A stretch of 64,000 nt of DNA from an uncultured Eubacterium sp. (GTDB lineage: Bacteria; Bacillota; Clostridia; Lachnospirales; Lachnospiraceae). A program made the translations under genes and the position numbers. The DNA is taken from the NCBI GenBank assembly GCA_910584795.1, contig CAJUBZ010000001.1:285205-349204 (forward strand), read 5' to 3'. Shown piece by piece: positions 36,470-45,227 of this stretch. The first letter of the stretch is position 1, and each line of letters starts with the position of its first letter. A model generated the notes under the pieces. That model did not search any database and was not told the origin of the DNA. It saw only the letters and a program-made list of their open reading frames with translations.

Positions 36470-36835
36470 ATGAAAAATAACGAATCTTCAGAAATGTATT
36501 TAGAAACAATTCTTGTTTTAAGTAAACAATTACCGGTTGTCCGTTCTGTGGATATTGCTAACGAATTAGGTTTTAAAAAATCCAGTGTCAGCATTGCCAT
36601 GAAACAGCTTCGGGAGAAAAAACAAATAACTGTGACAGATGCAGGTTTTATTTACTTAACAGATGATGGAAAGAATATTGCCGAGATGATTTATGAACGT
36701 CATCAGATACTTACGGAGTATTTTATAAAATTAGGTGTTCCTCAAGATATTGCCTCTAAAGACGCATGCCGCATAGAGCATGTAATCAGTCCTGAGAGTA
36801 TTGATGCCATAAAGAAACATCTCAAAAAAATATAA
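36470..36835 (+). CDS. DtxR/MntR-family metal-dependent regulator
   Basis: 121-residue regulator with an N-terminal winged helix (VVRSVDIANELGFKKSSVSIAMKQL, with the recognition part SSVSIAMKQL) and a dimerisation/metal part (YERHQILTEYF, then CRIEHVISPE, matching the Cys/Glu/His metal ligands of the family). It lacks the C-terminal SH3-like domain of full-length DtxR. It is divergent from the feo operon, so it most likely controls it with iron or manganese as co-repressor. Confidence 0.9.
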   Translation: MKNNESSEMYLETILVLSKQLPVVRSVDIANELGFKKSSVSIAMKQLREKKQITVTDAGFIYLTDDGKNIAEMIYERHQILTEYFIKLGVPQDIASKDACRIEHVISPESIDAIKKHLKKI

Positions 36836-36848
36836 TGTGATTTTTATT

Positions 36849-36888
36849 ATATAAAACCGGAGATATACTTCAATCTCCGGTTTTATAT
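36849..36888. terminator. Bidirectional terminator
   Basis: 16-bp perfect stem, ATATAAAACCGGAGAT and complement, 8-nt loop, between the convergent regulator and spoIIIAH genes. Confidence 0.85.
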
Positions 36889-36910
36889 AATTTGTGTTTA
36901 TTGCTTTCTT

Positions 36911-37510
36911 TTATTTTGTAGGAGTAATTGTAATATCATCTGCGTTTAATTTTGTCTTTCTTTTAATAACATTTTCTATTTGTGCCCTTTTATCATCGCT
37001 GATATCTTCACTTGAAAGCACAACATCTGCCTGCTCGTCATTGATTGTCACAATCACATCACTGAAGCCTTTTGCTTTTAATAATGTTTCAATACTATTT
37101 TCAATTTCACTGTTTTCTGTAAGTTTCACCATAGACTTTACAGCACTCTTTTTTTCTTTTTTGCTGATGTCTTTATTATTAATAACCTCCAGCAAAGTTT
37201 CTTTATTCTTAGAACGAGTCTGCTCTCTATTTAACCTTGCCTGCACCATATATGAATTAAGGCTTGTTCCATTCGTAAGAACCGCCTCTCCCGGTTCCTT
37301 CGTTTCTTCTTCATTATCCAGGCTTTCTATATCTTCATTACCTGACAGCAGATTATCCTTACTATAAACAGATTCGTATGTATTATTATCTACCTGTTTT
37401 ACTTCTTTTTTCTTATCCACATTGCTGGTATAGTTTAAGTAACCCGCTACTGCAATTAACACAGCTAAAAATGTAACTACAAATTGATTTTTCTTAAATA
37501 ACTTTCTCAT
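36911..37510 (-). CDS. spoIIIAH: Stage III sporulation protein AH
   Basis: 199 residues: one N-terminal helix (about 10-27), a charged linker and a C-terminal ring-forming domain (EIENSIETLLKAKGFSDVIVTI). It is the mother-cell partner of SpoIIQ in the channel between mother cell and forespore. GGGGGAGAATA precedes the ATG. Last gene of the operon. Confidence 0.93.
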   Translation of the reverse strand: MRKLFKKNQFVVTFLAVLIAVAGYLNYTSNVDKKKEVKQVDNNTYESVYSKDNLLSGNEDIESLDNEEETKEPGEAVLTNGTSLNSYMVQARLNREQTRSKNKETLLEVINNKDISKKEKKSAVKSMVKLTENSEIENSIETLLKAKGFSDVIVTINDEQADVVLSSEDISDDKRAQIENVIKRKTKLNADDITITPTK

Positions 37511-37520
37511 TATTCTCCCC

Positions 37521-38051
37521 CTACTTATTCTTTATTACTGATATTTTATGAACAGGAATGTCAAATAATGCTGCAATCATATTGATAATTTCTTCGCTTT
37601 TGTTTGACACCTGTAATCCTGAGGCTGTTATTGCAACCCCCTCTATCTTTGGATAAACTTCTTTAACAACATAGGGGCTGTCCCCACCATTCTGATTTAA
37701 AATGACTGTCGTTTTTTTTACGGATGTATTACCTTTTTCATTCGTACTGCTGTCGCTGTCTTCCTGTACTACTTTTTCTTTTCCTGATTTGAAAGTAATC
37801 ATTACCTGAACATCTGAAATACCATCAATACTTTCTATCATCTTCTTGATTTCATCCTTCAAAGTATTTTCATATGTAATCGTATTCTCAGTATTTTCCA
37901 GTGTAGTTTCTACTTCCTCATCATGTCCTACACTTTCAAAATATGATGATCCAATCAATAATATTCCAGCGAAAGCCAAAAGAATCAGCTTTTCTTTTCC
38001 TATATTTTTTATATTACTTATTTTTTTCAGATTTATTGGTTGTCTGCTCAT
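37521..38051 (-). CDS. spoIIIAG: Stage III sporulation protein AG
   Basis: 176 residues, one N-terminal helix (about 21-40) and an outer ring-building motif domain with MIESIDGISDVQVMITFKSG and VYPKIEGVAITASG. It forms a large ring in the channel. The start overlaps the end of spoIIIAF by 38 nt. Confidence 0.94.
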   Translation of the reverse strand: MSRQPINLKKISNIKNIGKEKLILLAFAGILLIGSSYFESVGHDEEVETTLENTENTITYENTLKDEIKKMIESIDGISDVQVMITFKSGKEKVVQEDSDSSTNEKGNTSVKKTTVILNQNGGDSPYVVKEVYPKIEGVAITASGLQVSNKSEEIINMIAALFDIPVHKISVIKNK

Positions 38052-38340
38052 TTATTTCACGAACCCTTTCATAAACTTTTGTCTGCATTTCGCTGATACT
38101 GTCACGGATATCAGAATCCATTTTTATTTCTTTCGAATAATATTTGTCTATAATATCAGTTATATTAATACGTTGTTTCCCTAGATTAACAATTGGTGTG
38201 ATTGCTGAAACAATTAATAATAATCCAGCGAAAAGTTTAATATACTTTATGTACTGCCTATCCGGAAAAATATTTAATATTAACGTAATAACCAACATAA
38301 ATACACAAATATTTTTAACATAGTTATACAAAAATTCCAT
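38014..38340 (-). CDS. spoIIIAF: Stage III sporulation protein AF
   Basis: 108 residues from ATG 38340, with GGAAAGGGG upstream; the longer open frame to 38451 overlaps spoIIIAE and has no suitable start. Two N-terminal membrane helices (FMLVITLILNIF and LFAGLLLIVSAIT) and a short soluble end (SISEMQTKVYERV). Confidence 0.9.
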   Translation of the reverse strand: MEFLYNYVKNICVFMLVITLILNIFPDRQYIKYIKLFAGLLLIVSAITPIVNLGKQRINITDIIDKYYSKEIKMDSDIRDSISEMQTKVYERVREINEQTTNKSEKNK

Positions 38341-38345
38341 GTATG

Positions 38346-39467
38346 CTACCCCTTTCCTGTTACCATACAAATAATGGCTATACTTATAATAAACAATAAT
38401 CCTCCACTCATAATTACCCTTGCCAGCATCCTTGTTCCCACAGACAGACAAGTAAAACTATCTGTTATACGTTTATCGGAAATAGGCTGTACCAGCGCCG
38501 CTGCTAACTGCAATGAGAATGAATATATTTGAACTTTCAAAAACGGGACAATACACAAAACGATAATAACAATAATTGCAAATCCCCCTATTGTATTTTT
38601 CATTAAATTAAAAGAACCTAGTAAAATACTGGACATAGCATCTGTACTATCACCTACCACCGGCAATGCTCCTACAAATTTTCTGATTGTTGTATTTTTT
38701 GCTCCGTCAATTGACGGCAGCACCAATGCCTGAATTACATTTAAACTGGTAACAATACCTACAAACAGTTTTGAAAGAAAATTTATTAAATTTTTTATAA
38801 CATTTGCTGTCTTAGATAGAAAATCTTCTCTAGATACATTATTTACAATGCTGACTGCCACATATATTTTTATCAGTGGAATGATAATATGTAAAAACAC
38901 AAATTCAGAAACAGTGATTATAATTAAAGTCAACTGATAAAACCCTGCAGCACTTACTTGCCCTACAATTGCAACAGATAAAAAATATGTGGGGACTATT
39001 CCGTACATAAAACTGATAAGCAGCCTGATAAAATCACTGGCTATTACACAAAAACTGTCAAACAACGAAATCATCAGAGTTATCGCTACCAGATAACATA
39101 TGTAAAATGCTGTTTCAGAAACATTATCTTTTGAGAACACACTGGCGAAATTTGTAAAAAAAGCTGACATTACTACAACCAGTACTAAATTTCCCAAAAG
39201 TCTGTAAATAAAACTTACATCTCCTATTGTTTTATTATAAATCATATTGAAACACGTCTTAAAAACATCGGAAAAATTACCTGTAATAATATTTTGGATA
39301 ATGTTATTTATATCAAAATCCTTATATCCAGCTTCTTCTAGTACCTGTCCACTTTTTCTAAAATCAAAATCATCTATTGAAACTATATCGTTATTCTCTT
39401 CTCCATAAACATTTACTGTGTGACAAAGACATATAAATAAAATAATAATAAATATTGTTCTTCTCAT
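38346..39467 (-). CDS. spoIIIAE: Stage III sporulation protein AE
   Basis: 373 residues: signal-type N-terminal helix, then about seven membrane helices. Family features are VVVMSAFFTNFASVF, the loop VLPSIDGAKNT and KFVGALPVVGDSTDAMSSI. It is the largest membrane component of the SpoIIIA complex. Starts 6 nt after spoIIIAD. Confidence 0.94.
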   Translation of the reverse strand: MRRTIFIIILFICLCHTVNVYGEENNDIVSIDDFDFRKSGQVLEEAGYKDFDINNIIQNIITGNFSDVFKTCFNMIYNKTIGDVSFIYRLLGNLVLVVVMSAFFTNFASVFSKDNVSETAFYICYLVAITLMISLFDSFCVIASDFIRLLISFMYGIVPTYFLSVAIVGQVSAAGFYQLTLIIITVSEFVFLHIIIPLIKIYVAVSIVNNVSREDFLSKTANVIKNLINFLSKLFVGIVTSLNVIQALVLPSIDGAKNTTIRKFVGALPVVGDSTDAMSSILLGSFNLMKNTIGGFAIIVIIVLCIVPFLKVQIYSFSLQLAAALVQPISDKRITDSFTCLSVGTRMLARVIMSGGLLFIISIAIICMVTGKG

Positions 39468-39472
39468 ATTTT

Positions 39473-39853
39473 TTACGATAACAGACCCCCTACTTTAGAA
39501 ATCAATTCTGTAAACACTGGAAGACTGATAACCAAAATAGATACTTTTCCAAATATCTGAACCTGGTTTGCCACAGCTGTATACCCACAGTCTTTTGAAA
39601 TATCCGATGCGATTTCTGAAATAAAAGTGATTCCTGTAATTTTTAATAGAATTTTGATATATTCCTTACTTACTGATGTCAAATCTGATAACTTGTCCAC
39701 CAATGATACGATTTCGCTTAGTTTTGATAAAAGAAATATAAAAATAAATACACAACCTGCTACGGAGATAAAAATTCCATACTCAGGTTTAATTGACTTA
39801 AACTGTATTGCCAATAATACAACCGCAATACTTACTATTCCAATTGAAATCAT
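39473..39853 (-). CDS. spoIIIAD: Stage III sporulation protein AD
   Basis: 126 residues from ATG 39853 (AGAGG 5 nt upstream; the GTG two codons before it falls inside the ribosome site). Four hydrophobic helices with the family segment TGITFISEIASDISKDCGYTAVA. Membrane part of the SpoIIIA complex. Confidence 0.93.
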   Translation of the reverse strand: MISIGIVSIAVVLLAIQFKSIKPEYGIFISVAGCVFIFIFLLSKLSEIVSLVDKLSDLTSVSKEYIKILLKITGITFISEIASDISKDCGYTAVANQVQIFGKVSILVISLPVFTELISKVGGLLS

Positions 39854-39861
39854 CTTCACCT

Positions 39862-40056
39862 CTATAATTCAAACAGTTTTTGTATTGTTTGGAACAAATC
39901 ATATATATATGGAACAATCCACATTAAAACTAATATCAACCCTGCCAAACTTGTGAGAAAAGCCTGCTCTTCTCTTCCACTATGTCTTAATATCTGCCCC
40001 ACAACCGATACGATAATTCCCACTGCCGCAATCTTAAAAATCAAATTAACTTCCAT
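39862..40056 (-). CDS. spoIIIAC: Stage III sporulation protein AC
   Basis: 64 residues, two helices, with the strongly conserved VSVVGQILRHSGREEQAFL loop between them. Normal family length. Confidence 0.95.
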   Translation of the reverse strand: MEVNLIFKIAAVGIIVSVVGQILRHSGREEQAFLTSLAGLILVLMWIVPYIYDLFQTIQKLFEL

Positions 40057-40075
40057 TCAAAAATACCTTCCATAT

Positions 40076-40594
40076 CTATAAGAGAATTATAGAAATAAAT
40101 ACTCCTGATAACACTCCCAGCATTTTATATAATTTACACTTCTCTTTTTTTTCACGCTTCAGATTCAGAACACATACTTCCATTTCGTTTACACACTCAT
40201 CAATGTTTTTTAACTGCGTTTCCCTGTCAGTCGTCCCCAAATGTATTCCAAAGTCCTTTATAATTCTTATTTCCTCTTTTCTTAATGGAGATTTTTTCTC
40301 AAAACAATCTGTTATACTTTTTTCCCATGCTTCCCACAAAGAACTCCCTTTTGCTGTATACTCTTTTACTACTGTTTTCAAAAAATGTATTATGTAATTA
40401 TTTCTCACTGTAATATTTTCGAGAGCCTCGCAGATACTGGAATTATTGTGTTTAATCTCTCCTTTTAGAATTATGAGAGCCTTTTTCATTGCCTCAATAC
40501 AGTGAATTCTTTGGATATAATCATCGCACAAAGAATATCCCAACAACCCACAAGCAACAATTACAATGATAATGCCTGTTATTTTTAACAACAT
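40076..40594 (-). CDS. spoIIIAB: Stage III sporulation protein AB
   Basis: 172 residues, N-terminal helix (about 4-22), long soluble helical part related to type II secretion GspF (IQRIHCIEAMKKALIILKGEI) and a C-terminal helix. It probably links the ATPase to the membrane complex. Start overlaps spoIIIAA by 10 nt. Confidence 0.93.
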   Translation of the reverse strand: MLLKITGIIIVIVACGLLGYSLCDDYIQRIHCIEAMKKALIILKGEIKHNNSSICEALENITVRNNYIIHFLKTVVKEYTAKGSSLWEAWEKSITDCFEKKSPLRKEEIRIIKDFGIHLGTTDRETQLKNIDECVNEMEVCVLNLKREKKEKCKLYKMLGVLSGVFISIILL

Positions 40595-41424
40595 ATGTAT
40601 TCACCTATTCCTTTTATGATAACTTTTGATGTGAACATGGATAACATTTTACTACCTAACTTTTCTCTTACATCTTCCACATCTTTTCCATGTATCGTAG
40701 CTATAATTTTGACTCCACTGATATTTGCATACTCGAGTGCTTCTTTATCTGACTCTCCACCAATCTCATCGACAGCAATAATTTTAGGAGACATGGCACG
40801 TATTGCCATTAATATTCCTTCTGCTTTGGAACAATTACTGATAACATCTGTCCTCACTCCTAAATCTATTGTCGGTGTTCCTTTATAACACCCTCCTATC
40901 TCATTTCGCTCATCTATTACACATATGCTTGTCCCCTCTTTTTTATTACTGATATTTTTAATCATATCTCTTAACAATGTAGTTTTTCCAAGAGCAGGAG
41001 GCGAAATAATAAGAATATTCTCCAAATCTTTTTCTGAGAACTGCTTTAATACACTCACACTGCATCCATCAATGAAATGTCTCACCCTGAAATTTAAAAA
41101 CCTAATATTTTTAACCACTGCTGATTTATCATTCTGCCATGTCATATAACCACCGATACCGATGCGATGTCCTCCCGGTACAGTAATATATCCATCAATC
41201 AGGTTTTCTTCATACGCGTATGCTGAATACTCTGTAACCTTGTTAAAACTGTCTTTTATATCCTGTTCATTAACGATGCATTCTGTTAAAATCTTTTCTC
41301 CCGATGATGTATTTAAAATCACCGGTACATTTATTCTCAAACGTATTTCATAAATAAAATTATCATGGTAAAACAATATTGCTTGTCTTATTTTCTCATT
41401 AAAATAATCATATATATTTTTCAT
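40585..41424 (-). CDS. spoIIIAA: Stage III sporulation protein AA, ATPase
   Basis: 279 residues from ATG 41424, with AGAGAGG 9 nt upstream; a TTG at 41463 has no such site. It is a secretion-ATPase-like protein with Walker A SPPALGKTTLLRDM, Walker B IIAVDEIGGESD and an ATIHG sensor. It probably powers the channel. Head gene of an eight-gene operon, in the standard AA to AH order. Confidence 0.95.
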   Translation of the reverse strand: MKNIYDYFNEKIRQAILFYHDNFIYEIRLRINVPVILNTSSGEKILTECIVNEQDIKDSFNKVTEYSAYAYEENLIDGYITVPGGHRIGIGGYMTWQNDKSAVVKNIRFLNFRVRHFIDGCSVSVLKQFSEKDLENILIISPPALGKTTLLRDMIKNISNKKEGTSICVIDERNEIGGCYKGTPTIDLGVRTDVISNCSKAEGILMAIRAMSPKIIAVDEIGGESDKEALEYANISGVKIIATIHGKDVEDVREKLGSKMLSMFTSKVIIKGIGEYICC

Positions 41425-41447
41425 CCTGTCCCACCTCTCTTTATCAA

Positions 41448-41475
41448 AATATATGCCCCTCAAAAAAATATATTC
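41448..41475 (-). promoter_or_regulatory. Possible sigma-E promoter of the spoIIIA operon
   Basis: Minus-strand GAATATA (41469-41475) and CATATATT (41448-41455) resemble the sigma-E -35 and -10, though the 13-nt gap is slightly short. The expected start point is about 15 nt before the spoIIIAA ATG. Confidence 0.4.
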
Positions 41476-41553
41476 TATTTACTTTTAAATGAAACTGCTG
41501 TAAACTTTAATTAGTTATGTGAATCAATTTATAAACAAAAGAAAGGGTGTACT

Positions 41554-42843
41554 ATGAAAAAACTAAGAGGATTCTTTGTATTTTCTCTTGTATTTATTTT
41601 ATTCGCCGGTGCAGGATATATTATTTCCAAACAAAGTAACCATGATTTAAACGCAAGCGAAAATGCTACAACAAGAACAACGCAGGAAACTGAATCAACT
41701 GCTTCAGAACAATATAACTTAATTACCAAAATCACATTACCTCATACCTCTATCAGCATTACGAAAGGCAAAAAAAGAGTCATCAAAGCTGATTTTAGAT
41801 ATGGCAGCAATACTAATTTAGAAAATGAACCTTTTGAATGGAAAAGCAAAAATACGGACATTGTTACCGTCAATAAAAAGGGTATTATCAAAGCAAAAAA
41901 AGCCGGTAAAACATATATTATCTGTTCCAGCATCTCCGGTAACATCAAAGTTCGTTGTAAAGTAATGGTACGTGAACCATATAATAAAGTTGTATCAATG
42001 AAACTAAATACTTCACATATTCAATTGGGGAAAAACCATAAGCGGAAAATAAAACCTATCATCAATTATGGTAACTCAAAATACACAAAAGAACCTATTA
42101 TTTGGAGCAGTTCCAATAATAAAATTGCCAGTGTAAAAAATGGTGTAATTAGAGGAAAGAAAAATGGCACAACCTACATAAAAGCAAAATCAAAATACAC
42201 AAACAAAGCTGTTCGATTAAAAGTGACTGTAAAAAACACAAAATATATCGCTGTAACTTTTGATGATGGACCGGGAGATTATACTGACAAATTATTAGAT
42301 GCTCTTGAAAAGTACCATAGTAAAGCGACATTTTTTGTTTTGGGAAACAGAGTTAATACATACAAAAAACAGTTAAAACGTGAATACAATCTTGGTATGG
42401 AAGTAGGCAGCCATACATGGGCTCATAAAAACTTAAATGTTATTTCAAAAAATGATGTAAAAAGTGAAATTTTTAAAGCACGGGACGCCGTTAAAAATAT
42501 TATCGGTGAATTTCCTACACTGCTTAGACCACCATATGGTAACTTTAATAAAACAGTTTCAAAAAATGCCGGTGTACCAATGATTTACTGGTCTGTCGAT
42601 ACAGAAGACTGGAAACATAAGAATGTTAAATATATTTCAAAATACTTATTAAATCATGCACGTGATGGAGAAATCATTTTATTACATGATATTCATTCTA
42701 CTTCTGTTGATGGATTTATCAAAGCACTTCCAAAATTAAAGAAAAAAGGCTTTGAGTTGGTAACTGTAAGCGAATTATATGAAATCTATGGTAAAAAATT
42801 AAAAAAAGGCATTATGTACTACGGTCCAAACAGCAACAGATAG
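41554..42843 (+). CDS. Secreted polysaccharide deacetylase with BIG2 domains
   Basis: 429 residues. A membrane anchor or signal (about 6-25) and a Thr/Ser-rich linker lead to two BIG2-type domains (about 60-225; FEWKSKNTDIVTVNKKG and IIWSSSNNKIASVKNG). The NodB deacetylase domain (about 230-415) keeps all motifs: TFDDGPGDYTD (Asp pair), SHTWAHKNL (zinc His pair), RPPYGNFN (catalytic Arg), WSVDTEDW and LLHDIHS. It would remove acetyl groups from peptidoglycan or another surface glycan. Very basic protein, GAAAGGGTG site before ATG. It lies right behind spoIIIAA on the other strand; whether it serves sporulation is unknown. Confidence 0.92.
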   Translation: MKKLRGFFVFSLVFILFAGAGYIISKQSNHDLNASENATTRTTQETESTASEQYNLITKITLPHTSISITKGKKRVIKADFRYGSNTNLENEPFEWKSKNTDIVTVNKKGIIKAKKAGKTYIICSSISGNIKVRCKVMVREPYNKVVSMKLNTSHIQLGKNHKRKIKPIINYGNSKYTKEPIIWSSSNNKIASVKNGVIRGKKNGTTYIKAKSKYTNKAVRLKVTVKNTKYIAVTFDDGPGDYTDKLLDALEKYHSKATFFVLGNRVNTYKKQLKREYNLGMEVGSHTWAHKNLNVISKNDVKSEIFKARDAVKNIIGEFPTLLRPPYGNFNKTVSKNAGVPMIYWSVDTEDWKHKNVKYISKYLLNHARDGEIILLHDIHSTSVDGFIKALPKLKKKGFELVTVSELYEIYGKKLKKGIMYYGPNSNR

Positions 42844-42881
42844 AAAAAAAGATGAACCAATTTTTTGGTTCATCTTTTTTT
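42844..42881. terminator. Bidirectional terminator
   Basis: 17-bp perfect stem AAAAAAAGATGAACCAA and complement around TTTT, between the deacetylase gene and the amino-acid transporter. Confidence 0.88.
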
Positions 42882-43628
42882 CTATAAAACTTTTGATAAA
42901 AATTCTTTCAAACGTCCATCCTGTGGATTTTCAAACAAATCTTTTGGATTACTATCTTCTAATATTGCCCCATCTGCCATAAAGACGACTCTGCTGGCAA
43001 CTTCTTTTGCAAATCCCATTTCATGGGTAACAATAACCATTGTCATTCCCTCATTTGCTAAATCTCCAATTAGTTCAAGCACTTCTCCTACCATTTCCGG
43101 ATCAAGTGCTGATGTTGGCTCATCAAACAACATTACATCCGGATTCATTGCCAAAGCCCTTACGATAGCAATTCTCTGCTTTTGACCACCGGACAACATA
43201 TTTGGATATTCGTCCCTCTTATCTGCAAGACCAATACGCTCCAACAATTCCATAGCTTCCTTTTCTGCCTGTTCCTTTGTTTTCAGTTTCAGGTGAATCG
43301 GTGCCATGGTAATATTTTGCAGCACTGTTTTATGCGGAAACAGATTAAAATGCTGGAATACCATCCCCATTTTTCTTCTATGAAGATTAATATCAACTTT
43401 CTTGTCTGCCAGATTTACACCTTCAAAATATATTGAACCATATGTTATCGGTTCTAACATATTTAAACTTCTAAGAAGTGTAGATTTTCCAGAACCAGAT
43501 GGTCCTATGATTGCAACTACTTCTCCCTTTTTAATATCAAGACTACAATGATACAGAGCCTTAACAGCACCATGATTGTATTCTTTTCCAACATCTACTA
43601 CTGAAATCATATTATCGTTTGTCGCCAC
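42882..43628 (-). CDS. glnQ: Polar amino-acid ABC importer ATPase (GlnQ type)
   Basis: 248 residues: Walker A GPSGSGKST, LNMLEPITYGSI, VFQHFNLFPHKTVLQNI (polar amino-acid type), signature LSGGQKQRIAIVRA, Walker B VMLFDEPTSALDPE and VTHEMGFA. The start is GTG 43628 with AAAGGAG 8 nt upstream, overlapping the permease end by 17 nt. Confidence 0.95.
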   Translation of the reverse strand: MATNDNMISVVDVGKEYNHGAVKALYHCSLDIKKGEVVAIIGPSGSGKSTLLRSLNMLEPITYGSIYFEGVNLADKKVDINLHRRKMGMVFQHFNLFPHKTVLQNITMAPIHLKLKTKEQAEKEAMELLERIGLADKRDEYPNMLSGGQKQRIAIVRALAMNPDVMLFDEPTSALDPEMVGEVLELIGDLANEGMTMVIVTHEMGFAKEVASRVVFMADGAILEDSNPKDLFENPQDGRLKEFLSKVL

Positions 43629-44316
43629 GTCTCATTCTCCTTTCTATTGCCTCAATTGCCTTACTTGCAGGGTAATTGATACAGAAATAAATAAGTGCAG
43701 CCACAACATATGGTCCAATTGTGATATATGTTGTTGCAGCTACTGTCTTTGCCACCCACATCAACTCCATCATACCTAACATAGAACAGATAGAAGATTC
43801 TTTTACCATTGTAATAATTTCGTTTGCCAATGCAGGAAGAACATTCTTTACAGCCTGTGGTAACACTACCTTTACCATCGCTGCTGAAGAAGATAATCCA
43901 AGACTTCTTGCTGCTTCGGTCTGACCAGTATCAACAGCCAGAATTCCTGCTCGGAATATCTCTGCCACATATGCGGAGCTGTTCAGCGCCAATGCTAACA
44001 CTCCCGGAATAAACATTGCTATATTAACAAATCCAAAAATATATGTAGTTGGAATTTTAATTGTTGTAAAAATTCCAAAATATATTAATGATAACTGCAC
44101 CAGTAATGGTGTCGAACGAAATATATCAATATATAACCCGGATAAAAATTTAACGACTCTTATTTTACTTAAGCGAAGCACTGCCAGAAGCATAGCCGGT
44201 ATAATCGCTATCAATACTGCACAAACTGACAGTAACAGCGTATATGCTATGCCCTGTAAAAACATTGTGTAATACTCTGGCATAAAACTAAAGTTAAAAA
44301 AACTGGTTGGCGCCAT
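43612..44316 (-). CDS. Polar amino-acid ABC importer permease (GlnP type)
   Basis: 234 residues, about five helices; the HEQ-type loop TGQTEAARSLGLSSSAAM and VLPQAVKNVLPALANE are the family marks, as is DIFRSTPLLVQL. Works with the ATPase and binding protein on either side. Confidence 0.94.
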   Translation of the reverse strand: MAPTSFFNFSFMPEYYTMFLQGIAYTLLLSVCAVLIAIIPAMLLAVLRLSKIRVVKFLSGLYIDIFRSTPLLVQLSLIYFGIFTTIKIPTTYIFGFVNIAMFIPGVLALALNSSAYVAEIFRAGILAVDTGQTEAARSLGLSSSAAMVKVVLPQAVKNVLPALANEIITMVKESSICSMLGMMELMWVAKTVAATTYITIGPYVVAALIYFCINYPASKAIEAIERRMRRGDKR

Positions 44317-44345
44317 AACTACTCTCCTTTAATTCCCTTTGTATC

Positions 44346-45164
44346 TTATTCTACTGCTTTATCTGCTTTCGCATCAGCATCTTTAATCCATTCATCAACT
44401 AACTTATTATCAACTGCATTTTTAATAGACTCATTAATAGCCTTTAAAATTCCTTTAGGGTCACCCTTCTGAACTGCTACACGATAAGGAGCAGCTTCTC
44501 CTAATTTAATATCAGCAATTACCATATCGTCATTTTCCTGTGCATACTGTTCTGCAACAGCACCATCTAAGATTGCAGCATCGCACTTATCATATGCTAA
44601 GTTGTTTACAATATCATTAACACTTGTAAGTGCTAAAAGTGTTGACTTCTTAAAATCTTTATTAACAATATCTGCCTTTGTTGTTCCTGTCTGCGCAGCA
44701 ATTGTCTTTCCTGCCAATGAAGCAGCATCTTTATATGTATCTTTCTTGTCAGCTTTTACAAGCATCATAGGTGGTAAATCTGTATAATATGGGTCTGAAA
44801 AATCAACAACTTTCTCTCTCTTACCATCCTTTTCCACTGCTGAAATAACCATATCTACTTCACCTTTTTGAAGAGCAGCCATTAAACTGTCAAAGTTCAT
44901 ATTTGAAACTTCAAGTTTTGTATCCATATCCTTTGCAATCTGTTCTGCCATAGAAATATCAATACCTGCATACTGCTGTTTTTTGTTCTCATCTAAAATA
45001 ATAAATTCAAACGGTGGATAATCTGCAGATGTTCCAAGAACAATCTTGTCTAACTTCTTATTATCCTCTTTCTTTGTGTCTTCTTTGCTGCCACAAGCAA
45101 CAAGTCCGCACATCATGGTTACAACAAGTGCAACTGCTACTAATTTTCCAAATAATTTTTTCAT
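44346..45164 (-). CDS. Amino-acid ABC importer binding lipoprotein
   Basis: 272 residues. Lipobox GLVACGS near residue 25; the SBP3 fold has TSADYPPFEFI, MNFDSLMAALQKGEVDMVISA and DLPPMMLVK. Likely ligand a polar amino acid; exact one unknown. AGAGG before the ATG. Next to a serine/threonine dehydratase gene. Confidence 0.92.
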   Translation of the reverse strand: MKKLFGKLVAVALVVTMMCGLVACGSKEDTKKEDNKKLDKIVLGTSADYPPFEFIILDENKKQQYAGIDISMAEQIAKDMDTKLEVSNMNFDSLMAALQKGEVDMVISAVEKDGKREKVVDFSDPYYTDLPPMMLVKADKKDTYKDAASLAGKTIAAQTGTTKADIVNKDFKKSTLLALTSVNDIVNNLAYDKCDAAILDGAVAEQYAQENDDMVIADIKLGEAAPYRVAVQKGDPKGILKAINESIKNAVDNKLVDEWIKDADAKADKAVE

Positions 45165-45227
45165 GATTTGTACCTCTGTCTTTTATTGACTTCCTTTCTT
45201 TTTATTTCAATATGCTTTCACACATAT

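Noticed and set aside
38341..38451. N-terminal extension of SpoIIIAF
   Set aside because: It lies within spoIIIAE, has no ribosome site, and ATG 38340 has a strong one.
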